Shown here in pieces: positions 44,830-56,269 of a stretch of DNA of 64,000 nucleotides; position 1 is the stretch's first letter; every line of letters starts with the position of its first letter. The DNA comes from Elephas maximus indicus (Eukaryota; Chordata; Mammalia; Proboscidea; Elephantidae): positions 32,757,866 through 32,821,865 of the forward strand of contig NC_064846.1 in the NCBI RefSeq assembly GCF_024166365.1, written 5' to 3'. The position numbers were made by a program, and so were the translations under genes. Below the pieces are notes generated by a model. The model made no database searches, was not told where the DNA came from, and saw nothing but the letters and a program-made list of their open reading frames with translations.

Positions 44830-46666
44830 ATGCAAGACAAACATACAAAAATCAGTTGGATTCCTCTACACCAAGAAAAAGAACATCGAAGAGGAAATCA
44901 CCAAATCAATACCATTACAGTAGCCCCCAAGAAGATAAAATACTTAGGAATAAATTTTACCAGAGATGTAAAAGACTTATACAAAGAAAACTACAAAACA
45001 CTTCTGCAAGAAACCAAAAGAGACTTACATAAGTGGAAAAACATACCCCTTGCTCGTGGATAGGAAGAGTTAACATTGTAAAAATGTCTTTTCTACCAAA
45101 AGACATCTATAGATTTAATGCAATTCTGATCCAAATTCCAACGACATTTTTTAATGAGTTGGAGAAACAAATCACCAACTTCATGTGGAGGGGAAAGAGG
45201 CTCTGGATAAGTAAAGCATTGCTGAAAAAGAAGAACAAAGTGGGAGGCCTCACTCTACCTGATTTTAGAACATACTGTACCCCGACAGGAAACTCTGGTG
45301 GCGTAGTGGCTAAGTGCTACAGCTGCTAACCAAGAGGTCTGCAGTTCGAATCTGACAGGTGCTCCTTGGAAACTCTATCGGGCAGTTCTACTTTGTCCTA
45401 TAGGGTCGCTATGAGTCAGAATCGACTCAACGGCAGTGGGTTGGGTACTGCCATAGTAGTCAAAACAGCCTGGTACTGGTACAACAACAGACACATAGAC
45501 CAAAGGAACAGAATTGAGAAGCCAGACATAAATCCTTCCATATATGAGCAGTTGATATTTGACAAAGGCCCCAAATCAATCAAATGGGGAAAAGACAGTC
45601 TTTTTAACAAATGGTGCTGGCATAACTGGATATCCATCTGCAAAAAAATGAAACAAGACCCATGCCTCACACCATGCACAAAGACGAACTCAAAATGGAT
45701 CAAAGACCTAAATATAAAATCTAAAACGATAAAGATTATGGAAGAAAAAATAGGGACAAAGTTAGGAGCCCTAATACATGGCAAAAACAGTATACAAAAC
45801 ATTACTAGCAATGCAGAAGAAAAACCAGATAACTGAGAGCTCCTAAAAATCAAACACCTATGCTCATCCAAAGACTTCACCGAAAGAGTAAAAAGATTAC
45901 CTACAGACAGGGAATAAGTTTTTAGCTATGACATTTCCAATCAGCGCCTGATCTCTAAAATCTACATGATACAGCAAAAACTCAACTGCAAAGAGACAAA
46001 TAATCCAGTTAAAAAATGGGCAAAAGATATGAATAGACACTTCACTAAAGAAGACATTCAGGTAGCTAACAGATATATGAGGAAATGTTCACCATCATTA
46101 GCCATTAAAAAAATATATAAATCAAAACTACAATGAGATTTCATCTCACTCCAACAAGGCTGGCATTAATCCAAAAAACACAAAATAATTAATGTTGGAG
46201 AGGCTGTGGAGAGATTGGAACAATTATACACTGCTGGTGGGAATGTCAAATGGTACAACCACTTTGGAAATCGATTTGGCACTTCCTTAAAAAGCTAGAA
46301 ATAGAGCTACCATACAATCCAGCAATCCCACTCCTTGGAATATATCCTAGAGAAATAAGAGCCTTTACATGAACAGATAAATGCACACCCATGTTTATTG
46401 CAGCACTGTTTACAATAGCAAAAAGATGGAAACAACCAAGGCGCCCATCACCGGATGAAAGGATAAATAAATTATGGTATATTCACACAATGGAATTCTA
46501 CGCATTGATAAAGAACAGTGAGGAATCTGTGAAACATTTCATAACATGGAGAAATCTGGAAGGCATTATGCTGAGTGAAATTAGTTGCAAGAGGTCAAAT
46601 ATTGTACAAAACCACGGTTATAAGAACTCGAGAAATAGTTTAAACAGAGAAGAAAATATTCTTTGA
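44830..46666 (+). pseudogene. L1 ORF2: RT thumb and C-terminal part
   Basis: Frames 44830-45063, 45033-45329, 45366-45836 and 46391-46666 follow ORF2 to its end. An AfroSINE at 45287-45448 interrupts the reading. The last 91 codons include the WYIHTMEFYA end block missing from the minus-strand copy. Confidence 0.88.
45287..45448 (+). mobile_element. AfroSINE inside L1 ORF2
   Basis: Full-length copy between 'catactgtaccccgaca' and 'tactgccatagtagtc'. The target duplication is imperfect. Confidence 0.9.
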
Positions 46667-46938
46667 AGGTTACGAGATGGGGGAGGGAGGGAGGGAGGGG
46701 ATTTTCACTAAGGACTACTTTAGGTGAAGGGAAAGACAGCACACAATACAGGGGAGGTCAGCAGAATTGGACTAAACCAAAAGCAAAGAAGTTTCCTGAA
46801 TAAACTGAATGCTTTGAAGGCCAGCGTAGCAGGGGCAGGGGTCTGGGGACCATGGTTTCAGGGGACATCTAAGTCAATTGGCATAACAAAATCTATTAAG
46901 AAAACATTCTGCATCCCACTTTGCAGGGCGGCATCTGT

Positions 46939-47146
46939 GGTCTTAAATGCTAGCAAGTGACCATCTAAGATGCATCAATTGGTCTCAACCCACCTGAAGC
47001 AAAGGAGAATGAAGAATACCAAGGACACCGAGCGGTAACTGGGGTCTTAAATGCTAGCAAGCAACCATCTAAGATGCATCTATTGGTCTCAACCCACCCG
47101 GAACAAAGGGGGATGAAAAACACCAAGGACACAAGGTAATTTCGAG
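46939..47146 (+). repeat. 104 bp tandem duplication in the L1 3' UTR
   Basis: The block starting 'ggtcttaaatgctagcaag' occurs at 46939 and again at 47043, with about 10% divergence. The copy ending at 2041 has it once. Confidence 0.85.
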
Positions 47147-47641
47147 CCCAAGAGACAGAAAGGGCTGCATAAACCAGAGACTACATCAGCCTGAAACCAG
47201 AAGAACTAGATGGTGCCTGCTACAGCAGATGACTGCCCTGACAAGGAACACAACAGAGAACCCCAGAGAGAGCAGAAGAACAGTGGGATGCGGACCCCAG
47301 ATTCTCATAAAAAGACCAGACTTAGTGGTGTGACTGAGATAGAAGGACCCTGGTGTTCATGGCCCCCAGACCTTCTGTTGGCCCAGGACAGGAACCATTC
47401 CCAAAGCCAACTCTTCAGACAGGGATTAGACTGGACAATGGGGTAGAAAAAGATGCTGGTGAAGAATGAGCTTCTTGGATCAAGTATACTCTTGAGACTG
47501 TATTTCCATCTCCTGTTTGGAGGGGAGATGAGAGGGAAAAGGGGGTTAGAAGCTGGCCGAATGGACACGAAAATAGCTAGTGGAGGGAAGTGGCAGGCTG
47601 TCTCATTAGGGGGAAAGCAATTAGGAGTATATAGCAAGGTG

Positions 47642-47700
47642 CCTCTCTGTCCTATAGGGTCGCTATGAGTCAGAATCGACTCGACGGCACTGGGTTGGGT
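47642..47700 (+). mobile_element. tail-only AfroSINE or RTE insertion, first
   Basis: Only the RTE-like 3' tail ('tctgtcctatagggtcgcta' to 'ggcactgggtt') is present, with flanking repeats tagcaaggtgc at about 47631-47641 and 47701-47711. The duplication shows that the truncated piece itself inserted. Confidence 0.85.
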
Positions 47701-47711
47701 TAGCAAGGTGC

Positions 47712-47762
47712 TATACGTACGGTTGCTATGAGTCAGAATTGACTTGACGGCACTCGTTTTTT
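47712..47762 (+). mobile_element. tail-only AfroSINE or RTE insertion, second
   Basis: A second tail ('ggttgctatgagtcagaatt' to 'ggcactcgtttt') lies directly after the duplicated site of the first, ending in a T-rich run. Confidence 0.75.
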
Positions 47763-47852
47763 TTTTATTTTACAGAAGTTTTTGTATGAGAGACTGACTT
47801 GATTTGTAAACTTTCACTTAAAGCACAATAAAAATTAAAAAAAGAAAAGACT

Positions 47853-48325
47853 TAGTATAAAGGCTATAGTGATTAAGACAACGTGATACGGTCCACAATA
47901 GGCAAATAGGATAAGGAAACAGAAAGGAATATTCAAAGTAGACCCACATTAAAAAAAAAAAAACCCACTTGTGTGGAGTCAATTCTGACTCATAGTAACC
48001 CTACAGGACAGAGTAGAACTACCCCATAGAGTTTTCAAGGAGCACCTAGTGGATTTGAACTGTGGACATTTTTGATTAGCAGCCATAGCTCTTAACCACT
48101 ACACCACCAGGGTTTCCTAGACCCAGATACATATACCTGGAAAATTGATATATGACCAAGGCGACATTGCAAATTATTGAGGAAAAGATGGGTGGGGTAG
48201 TCAGTAAACGGTGCTACGTCTATCAATTATTCGTTAGGAAAATATATATTTTTTTCTCCTTGACACCCTATTAAAAAAATCAATTCCAGGTTGATTAGAG
48301 ACATAAATATGTCTTTGTTTGCTTG
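47853..48325. other. SINE copy within unassigned sequence
   Basis: Apart from the AfroSINE at 47958-48119, nothing is recognised. Confidence 0.4.
47958..48119 (-). mobile_element. AfroSINE, full length
   Basis: A-run at 47951-47963, then a complete reverse-strand copy ending 'caccagggtttcc' at 48117. Confidence 0.9.
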
Positions 48326-49002
48326 TGCTGCTATAACAGAAATATCACAGGTAGATGGCTTTAATACACAGGAAATTATTTTCTCACAGTTTCGGAGCTA
48401 GAAGTCCGAATTCACAGCACCAATTCTAGGGGAAGGTTTTCTCTCTGTTGGCTCTGGAGAAAGGTCCTTGGCAATCTTCGTGAGGTGTGGCGTTTATCTT
48501 CCCCCATCTATGCTTCTTTGCTTCTGTGCCTAATCCACTGTTTTTGTATCTTAAACAAAAGTGATTGACCTAAGACATACCCTACACTAATATGGCCTCT
48601 TTAACATACGAAAGAAAACTCTATTCCCAAATGGCGTTACATCCACAGGTATAAAAAAAATAGAGGTTAGCATTTATAACACATTATTTTTTTATTATGA
48701 GCCTTTAGAAATTTTATTTAGAATTTTTATAACATGACAAAATATTTATGATATGACGCTAAGTAAAGCAGGAAACAGAACTAAGTTCAGCAAGCTCTCA
48801 CTGTTACTAAAGATAATGCAAAAAGACCTCTGTTGTTAGTTGTTGTGGAGTGGATTCTGACTCGTGGTGGCCCCATGCATGCAGAGCCGAAGTGGCTCAC
48901 AGGGTTGTCAAGGCTGTGACCTTTTAGAAGCAGATTGCCAGGCCTGTCTTCCCATATAATACATATTTTTTCGGGGGAGGGGGCACAATTCAATCCATAA
49001 CA
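48326..49002 (-). mobile_element. MaLR-type LTR with inserted sequence
   Basis: It begins 'tgctgctataacagaaatatcac' and ends 'caattcaatccataaca', the reverse complement of the MaLR LTR read at 55345-55995. About 165 bp of unrelated AT-rich DNA (48660-48825) and a SINE (48828-48952) lie in the middle. Confidence 0.75.
48828..48952 (-). mobile_element. AfroSINE, partial
   Basis: Reverse-strand tail and centre ('gttgttgtggagtggattctg' to 'gcagattgccaggcc'). The head is missing. Confidence 0.75.
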
Positions 49003-49004
49003 AA

Positions 49005-49322
49005 ATGTAAAAGGCAAAACTTTAAAAAATCGTTAGGAAAACATAAGCGAATATATTTTTACCATAAAGGGCAGAAAAAAAGTTTCCCAGACTAGCAGTT
49101 TTCATAGTTTTTGCTTGTATATCCCTAAAAGAATTTTGAAAAACTATGACTCCTCTTGCACATTTTTAATTTGACATACAAATGTTTTCACCATAAGTTA
49201 AAATAATTACAAAGGAAGGAATTTCCAATCTATTGTAAATGTTGGCATAAAAACCCGAATCTATCATTATTTTAAATGAAATCTAAATACTGCAGTGATT
49301 TGATACCCATCATCACCCTTTT
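49005..49322. other. unassigned sequence
   Basis: The portion 49090-49200 may be an old DNA-transposon piece. No firm call. Confidence 0.3.
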
Positions 49323-49323
49323 G

Positions 49324-49488
49324 AAGGAGCTCTGGTGGTGTATGGTTATAAGGTTGGTGGTTCGAGCCCACCCAATGGCTCTGTGAAAGAAAGACTGGCT
49401 ATCTGCTTCTGTATAGATTACAGCCAAGAAAACCCTATGGGGCAGTTCTATTCTGTCACATGGGGTTGCCATGAGTCAGAATTAAAAG
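49324..49488 (+). mobile_element. AfroSINE, long subtype, diverged
   Basis: Head 'ggagctctggtggtgtatgg' and tail 'catggggttgccatgagtcag', with the extended middle 'tatagattacagccaag'. Confidence 0.8.
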
Positions 49489-49489
49489 A

Positions 49490-50228
49490 ATAAGGTCTTC
49501 TTTAACAGCCAGAAATTTACATCATTTTTCCTTCTTTAAATCATCCTTATATTCCATTTCCCGCATAGAATTTTATCTTAATGTAATATATTTTATGCTT
49601 AAAAGTCTTTTATGGATCACCTATCATAGTCCTTTGCAGCAAAAATATGAATATAAAATTAAATTAAAAAATTTTTTCCGGTAAACATATTTTTAGGTAT
49701 TAAAAGTTCCTTTTGGATTGAGTTATTGCTGCCATTATTATTGGTATAAAATTGCTCAAAACATAAGTATTGTATACATTTGATAAATAAATGGAAAACA
49801 TAAAAAGCAAAATTTTATTGGAAATACACTCTTGAATAAGCTGGATGGGACTTTTTTTCTCCCATGTCTGGATAGATAAATACTACTTGTTGCTAGACTG
49901 AGACAGAGTTCAGCATCAATTCCATTTCTATTTTTGTTTTTATGGATATAAGCACTGAGAAACTTGTTTAAACACTTAAGAAGATGGGAATAGAAAGAGC
50001 ACTTTAATAACAGTCATTAATTTGAACTCTTTTTGAATTATTTGCCAAAAATCACATAGTCATCTATCAGAAATTTTTTTTATGATCTATTGTCTGAATT
50101 CTTGATCAGGTTTTCCATTAATTTTGTTGAAAGTAAAGGATTGGAAACCACCTGACTTGCAAAAGGGTTTGTTGCTTGTTCATTAGAGTCAATTCACTTT
50201 CTCAATTTCTAGTAACTATACCAAAAAA
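49490..50228. other. unassigned AT-rich sequence
   Basis: No repeat or gene recognised in about 740 bp. Confidence 0.4.
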
Positions 50229-50396
50229 AGGAAACCCTGGTGGCCTAGCGATTAAGTGCTATGGCTGCTAACCAAAAGGTTGGCAGTTCGAATCTACCAG
50301 GTGATCCTTGGAAACTCTATGGGGCAGTTCTACTCTGTCCTATAGGGTCGCTATGAGTCAGGATTGACTTGACGGCAACGGGTTTGGTTTTTTTAT
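50229..50396 (+). mobile_element. AfroSINE, full length
   Basis: Complete copy. It abuts the 5' side of the RTE LINE. Confidence 0.92.
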
Positions 50397-50906
50397 ACCA
50401 AGAAGCCATCACATATCTGCCAGTTTGTGGTTCTGAGGTGTCTTGCATGTTGCTGTGATGCTGGAAGGTATGCCACCAGTATTTCAAATACCAACAGGGT
50501 CACCCTTGGTGGACAAGGTTTCAGTGGACCTTCCAGACTAAGACAGACTAGGATGAAGGACCTGGGAGTCTATATCTGAAAAAATTGGCCAGTGAAATCC
50601 TTATGAATAGGAGTGGAACATTGTCTGATACAGTGCTGGAAGATGAGCCCCTCAGGTTGGAAGGCACTCAAAATATTACTGGCGAAGAGCTGCATCCTCA
50701 AAGTAGAGTTGATATTAATGACGTAGATGGAGTCGAGCTTTCAGGACCTTCATGTGCTCTTGTGGTACAACTCAAAATGAGAAGAAATAGCTGCAAACAT
50801 CCATTAATAATTGGAATGTACTAAGTATGTTTTAAGTATGAATGTAGGAATATTAGAAGTTGTCAAAAATGAAATGGAACACATAAATATCAATATCCTA
50901 GGCATT

Positions 50907-51091
50907 TTTGTTGTTAGCTGCCGTTGAGTTGGTTCCGACTCATAGGGACCCTATGTACAACAGAACAAAATATTGCCTGGTCCTGCACCATGCTCACAAT
51001 TGTTGTTATGCTTCAGCCCACTGTTGCAGCCACTGTGTCAATCTATCTCATCAAGGGTCTTCCTCTTTTTTCTTTGACCCTGAACTTTACA
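50907..51091 (-). mobile_element. 5'-truncated RTE 3' end inserted in the RTE
   Basis: The 185 bp insert is a reverse-strand RTE terminus. It is bounded by a perfect 12 bp duplication, ATCCTAGGCATT (50895-50906 and 51092-51103), proving insertion rather than rearrangement. Confidence 0.95.
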
Positions 51092-51103
51092 ATCCTAGGC
51101 ATT

Positions 51104-51986
51104 AGTGAGCTGAAATGGGCTAGTATTGGCCATTTTGAATCAGGCAATCTTACAGTCTACTATGCCAGGAATGACAAATTGAAGAAGAATGGTGTCCTGT
51201 TCATTGTCAAGAAGAACATTTCAAGATCTGTCTTGAAGTACAAGGCTGTTTGTGATAGGATAATATCCATGTGCCTACAAGGAAGACCAGTTTATAGGAC
51301 TGTTATTCAAATTTGTGCACCAACCGCTAAGGCCAAAGATAAAAAAAAATGAAGATTTTTACCAACTTCTGCAGTCTGAAATTGATCAAAGATGTAATCG
51401 AGATGCCTTGATAATTACTGGCAATTATAATGCAAAAGATGGAATCCAAGAAGGAGGATTAGTAGTTGGAAAATATGACTTTGGCGATGGAAACGACGCC
51501 AGAGAGCACATGATAGAATTTTGCAAGACCAATGACTTCTTCATTTCAAATACCTTTTTTCAACAACACAAACAGCCACTATACATGTGGACCTCACCAG
51601 ATGGAATACACAGGAATCAAGTCGACTGCATCTGTGCGGAAAGACGAAGGAAAGGCTCAATATCATCAGTCAGAACAAGGCCAACTGCCAGCTGCAGAGC
51701 AGACCATCAATTGCTCCTATGCAAGTTTAAGTTGAAGCTGAAGAAAATTAGAACAAGTCCACGAGAGACAAAATACAACCCTGAATATAATCCACCTGAA
51801 CTTAGAGACCATTTCAAGAATAGATTGGACACATTGAACACTAAGAACCAAAGACCAGAGGAGTTGTGGAATGACAGCAAGGACATCATACATGAAGAAA
51901 GCAAGAGGTCATTAAAAAGACAGGTAAGAAAGAAAAGACCAAAATGGATGTCAGAACAGATTCTGAAACTTCCTCTTGAATGTTGA
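51104..51986 (+). pseudogene. RTE ORF: endonuclease remnant
   Basis: The endonuclease is readable in two overlapping frames (to 51352 and from 51315), so a shift lies near an A-run at 51340-51350. Blocks seen are an N-terminal 'ISELKWASIGHFESG', an NYNAKDG block where RTE endonucleases usually have D-F-N, and an ADHQLL ending. The NYN form suggests loss of the catalytic Asp, but compare with a family consensus. Confidence 0.75.
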
Positions 51987-52309
51987 GGAGATAAAGTGAA
52001 TAGAAGAAAGCATGGAGTAAAAAGAGCTGAACAGAAGATTTCAAAGGGTGGTTGGAGAAGATAAAGTAAAGAATTATTGTGAAATTACAAAGACTTGGGG
52101 ATAGAAAACTGAGGGAAGAACATGCTCAACATTCCTCAAACTGAAAGAACTGAAGAAAAAAACCAAGCCTCGAGTTGCAATATTGAAGGACTCTATAGGG
52201 AAAATATTAAATGATGCAGGAAGTGTCAAAAGAAGATGGAATGAATACACAGAGTCAGTGTACCAAAAAGAATTGTTGGATGTTCAACATTTCAGGAAGT
52301 AGTGTATGT

Positions 52310-53290
52310 TCAAAAATCAATGATACTGAAGGAAGAGGCCCACGCTGCACTGAAAGCATTGGGGAAAAACAAAGCTCCAGGAATTGATGGAACGCCAATT
52401 GAGATGTTTCAGCAAATAGATGCAGCATTGGAAACCCTCACTTGTCTATGCTAAGAAATTTGAAAGACAGCTACCTGGCCAACCAGCTGGAAAAGACCCA
52501 TATTTGTGCCCATTCCAAAGAAAGGTAATCCAACAGAATGCAGAAATTATCAACCGATATCAGTAATATCACACACAAGTAAAATTTTGCTGAAGATAAT
52601 TCAAAAGCTGTTGTAGCAGTACATCAACAAGGGCTGCCAGGAATTCAAGCCGGATTCAGAAGAGGACCTGGCAGGAGGGATATCCTTGCTCATTTCTGAT
52701 GGATCTTGGCTGGAAGCAGAAAATACTAGGAAGTTGTTCACCTGTGTTTCATTGACTATGCAAAGGTATTCGACTCTGTGGATCACAACAAATTTTGGCT
52801 AACATTGTGAAGAATGGGAATTCCAGAACACTTAATTTTGCTCCTGAGGAACCTGTACTTAGACCAAGAGGCAGTCATTTGAACAAAAACAGATACTGCG
52901 GGGTTTAAAGTTAAGAAAGGTTTGCATCAGGGTTGTATTCTTTCACCATGCTTATTCAATCTGTCTGCTGAGCGAATAATCTGAGAAGCTGGGCTATTTG
53001 AAAAAGAACAGGGCATCAGGATTGGAGGAAGACTCATTAACAACCTGCAATATGCAGATGACACAAGCTTGCTTGCTGAAAGTGAAGAGGACTTGAAGCA
53101 CTTACTAATGAAGATCAGAGGCCACAGCCTTCAGTATGGATTGCACCTCAACATAAAGAAAACCAAAATCCTCTCAACTGGACCAATAAGCAACATCATG
53201 ATAAATGGAGAAAAGATTGAAGTTTCGAGTATTTTACCTGGATTCACAATCAATGCCCATGGAATTAGCAGTCGAGAAATCAAATGACAC
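52310..53290 (+). pseudogene. RTE ORF: reverse transcriptase remnant
   Basis: RT blocks appear in changing frames: 'gcaaagctccaggaattgatgg' (KAPGIDG-type) near 52370, 'gttgtattctttcacc' near 52930, and 'tatgcagatgacaca' near 53051 encoding Tyr-Ala-Asp-Asp. The longest open piece, 53069-53287, follows the YADD motif. Many stops. Confidence 0.8.
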
Positions 53291-54445
53291 ATCGCATTGG
53301 GCAAATCTGCTGCAAAAGACTTCTCGAAAGTGTTGAAAAGCACTGTGAGGATTAACGTGCGCCTGACCCAGACCATGGTGTTTTCAATTGCCTCATATGC
53401 ATGTGAAAGCTGGTCAGTGGATAAGGAACACCAAAGAAGAATGGATGCCTTTGAATTATGTTGTTTCCGAAGAATATGAAATATACCACAGACTGCCAGA
53501 AGAACAAACAAATCTGTCTTGGAAGAAATACAGCCAGAATTCTCATTAGAAGCTAGGGTGGGGAGACTTTGTCTCACATACTCTGGATATGCTATGAGGT
53601 GGGACCAGTCCCTGGAGAAGGATGTCATGCTTGGTAAGAGTAGAGGGTCAGAAAAAAGAGGAAGACCCTCAGCAAGGTGCATTGACACAGTGGCTGCAAC
53701 AATGGGCTCAAGCATAACAAGGATTGTGAGGATGGCGCAGGATCCGGCAGTGTTTCTTTCTGTTGTACATAGGGTGATACGAGTCAGGACCGACTCGACG
53801 GCTTATGGATCATTCTCCAGGATAAACCATATGTTATATAACAAAGCAAGTCTTGATAAATGTGAAAAGATTTAAGTAATACAAAGGATCTTCTCTGACC
53901 ATAGTGGAATGAAACTAGGGATTAATAACACAAGGAAAACTGGAAATACACAAATATGTAGAAATTAAACAACATACTATTAAAGAACCAATGGGTCAAG
54001 GAAGAAATCAAGAAGGAAATCAGAAAAATACTTAGATGAAAATGAAGGTACAACACGTCAAGACTTATGGGATGCAGCAAAGGAAGTGCTCAGAGGGAAA
54101 TTTATAGCAGTAAACACCTACTTTAAAAAAGAAGAAAGATCTCAAGTCAATAACCTAACTTGGGAAAATAGAAAAAATAGGGCACGCCAAGCCTAAAGCT
54201 ACCATAAGGAAGGAAATAACAAAGATCAGAGCTGAGATAAATGAAATAGAGAATAGAAAACCTATGGATGGAATCAACGAAACCAGAAGTTTTTTCGTTT
54301 TTGTTTTTAAAGATTAGTAAAACCTACAAACCTGTAGCCACGCTGACAAAGAGACAGAAGATGCAAATATATAAAATCAGAAATGAAGGCGGGGATGTTA
54401 CAACTGACCATACAGAAATAAAAAGGATTATAAGAGAATACTATG

Positions 54446-54551
54446 GTGCTCACTTCAGTAGCATATATACTAAAATTGGAATGATACAGAGAAGATTAGC
54501 ATGGCCCCGTGCAAGGATGACATGCAAATTTGTAAAGCATTCCATATTTTT
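54446..54551 (+). pseudogene. U6 snRNA retropseudogene, full length
   Basis: All of U6 is recognisable in 106 bp, from GTGCTCAC... to ...CCATATTTTT. The ACAGAGA-type block ('gatacagagaagattagc', near 54484) is preserved. About nine substitutions, mostly C-to-T or G-to-A at CpG positions, and one indel near 54510 separate it from the functional RNA. No U6 promoter elements lie upstream: the left flank is L1 ORF2. So it is not a live gene but an inserted copy of the RNA, of the kind L1 machinery makes. Confidence 0.95.
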
Positions 54552-54626
54552 GAATATTTGATCCATTTGCCTGTCGACTTTGGAAATAATTGCATAGTAA
54601 TATTTTATTTTACCGCTAATAAAAAA
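54552..54626 (+). other. 75 bp 3' partner fused to the U6 copy, with A tail
   Basis: Directly after U6 comes AT-rich sequence that is neither U6, nor the interrupted L1, nor the L1 3' terminus found elsewhere here. It ends in AATAAAAAA. The 14 bp L1 target (aagagaatactatg at 54432-54445, aagagactactatg at 54625-54638, one mismatch) encloses U6 and this partner together, so they inserted as one unit. Source unknown. Confidence 0.8.
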
Positions 54627-55344
54627 GAGACTACTATGAACAACTGTATGCCAACAAATTAGATAACCTAGATAAAATGGACAAATTCCTAGAAACACAT
54701 AAACTTCTTATGTTGACTCAAGAGGAAATAGAACATCTCAACAGACCCATAACAAGTGAAGAGTTTGAATCGGTAATCAAATACGGTAAGGGCTTTTATC
54801 AAAAACTCACAACTGACATCATACTCAGTGGGGGAAGACTAAGGAATTTCCCCCTTAACATCATGAACAAGACAAGAATGCCCGCTTTCAGCACTATTAT
54901 TCAATACCGTACTGAAAGTTCTACACAGGGCAATGAGGCTAAATAAATAAATAAAGTGTATCCACATCATGAAGGAAGAAGTAAAATGATCTCTCTTCAC
55001 AGATGACATGATCCTATATATAGAAACCCCAAAGAATTCACAAGAAAGCTACTAGAGCTAATAAATTCAGCAAAGTGGCAGGGTACAAGGTCAACATACA
55101 AAAATCAGTTAGGCTTCTATTCATCAACAGTGAGCATCCTGAAAAGGAAATTAAGGAAAGAATTCCACTTTCAATAGCATCTAAAAGAATAAAATACACA
55201 GGAATAAATTTAACTAGGGAAGTAAAAGACTTACATACTGAAAACTATAAAACATTACCGAATTAAACAAGACTGAAATAAATGGAAGGACATTTCGTGC
55301 TGACGGATTGGAAGACTTAATATTGTTAAAATGTTAATACTAGG

Positions 55345-55995
55345 TGTTATGGATTTGTGTCCCCCAAAATATGTGTCATTTTGGCTGGGCTATGATTCCC
55401 AGTATTGCTATCTTTCAATTTGTGATCTGATGTGTTGTAAATCCTAAAATCCTAACCTCTATGATGTTAGTGGAGCCCTGGTGGTGCAGTAGTTCAGAGC
55501 TTGGCTGCTAACCAAAAGTTTGAATCCACCAGCTGTTCCTTGGAAACCCTGTGGGGCAGTTCTACTCTGTCCTATAGGTTTGCTATGAGTCAGAATTGAC
55601 TTGATGGCTAAGGGTTTGGGTTTTTTCGGTTATGATGTTAATGAGGCAGAATTAGAGGCAGTTATGTTAATTAGGCAGGATGCAGTCTACAGGATTAGGT
55701 TGTATCTTGAGTCAATCTTTTTCGAGACATAAAAGAAAGAAGTGAGCAGAGAGGAGAGGGACCTCATTACCACCAAACAAGAAGAGGCAGGAGTGGAGCA
55801 TGTCCAGGGCCCCTGCGCAGAGAAGCTTCTAGAGCAGGGGAAGATTGATGACAAGGATCTTCCCCCAGAGCTGACAGAAAGTGAAAACCTTGCCCTAGAG
55901 CTGCTACCCTGACTTTGGACTTTTAGCCTCCTGAACTGTAAGAGAATAAATTTCTGTTTAAAGCATTTGCTTGTGGTATTTCCGTTATAGCAGCA
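55345..55995 (+). mobile_element. MaLR-type solo LTR with AfroSINE
   Basis: Starts TGTTATGG and ends ATAGCAGCA. Flanked by 5 bp ctagg (55340-55344) and ctaga (55996-56000), the duplication size of ERVL/MaLR elements. A poly(A) signal (AATAAA) lies at about 55944. An AfroSINE splits it. No internal retroviral sequence. Confidence 0.85.
55472..55632 (+). mobile_element. AfroSINE in a MaLR LTR
   Basis: Flanks 'tatgatgtta' on both sides (ending about 55468, and from about 55631) are a 10 bp duplication. Confidence 0.9.
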
Positions 55996-56269
55996 CTAGA
56001 TAATTTATGTAGAACTATAAGGGGCCTCGAATAGCAAAGCAATCTTGAAAAAGAAGAACCAAGTAGTAGGACTCACACTTCCTAATCTGAGAACTTATTA
56101 TAAAGCTACAGTAATCAAAACAGTCTGGTACTGGTATAATGACAGACAAAGAGACAAATGGAATAGAATTGAGAGTCCAGAAATTAGCCCATATGTCTAT
56201 AGTTAATTGATTTTGTGTAAGGGTGCTAAGTTCACGTAATGAGGAAAGATTAAAAATAAAAATAAAAAA

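Larger units (their letters stand above)
41288..47852 (+). mobile_element. L1 LINE with ORF1 remnant, broken ORF2 and complete 3' UTR
   Basis: About 6.5 kb including inserts: an ORF1 remnant (41331-42205), an inter-ORF spacer of about 400 bp, ORF2 (about 42620-46666), a 3' UTR with the G-rich tract (46677-46702), and a terminal A-rich tail near 47830-47852. The 5' UTR is missing. Insertions are an AfroSINE at 45287-45448 and two SINE tails at 47642-47762. The 3' UTR has a 104 bp tandem duplication at 46939-47146. Confidence 0.93.
50397..53812 (+). mobile_element. RTE-type LINE, nearly full length
   Basis: About 3.2 kb excluding an insert. It contains a 5' region (50397-50880), an endonuclease region (about 51100-51990), an RT region (about 52300-53290) and a 3' end finishing 'gaccgactcgacggc' near 53810. 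It aligns along its length with 14990-17937. The ending is shared with AfroSINE tails. RTE LINEs carry one ORF; here it is broken in several places and carries a smaller opposite-strand RTE fragment at 50907-51091. Confidence 0.9.

Noticed and set aside
54446-54551. Functional U6 snRNA gene
   Set aside because: It has CpG-type mutations, no upstream PSE or TATA, and lies within target duplications.
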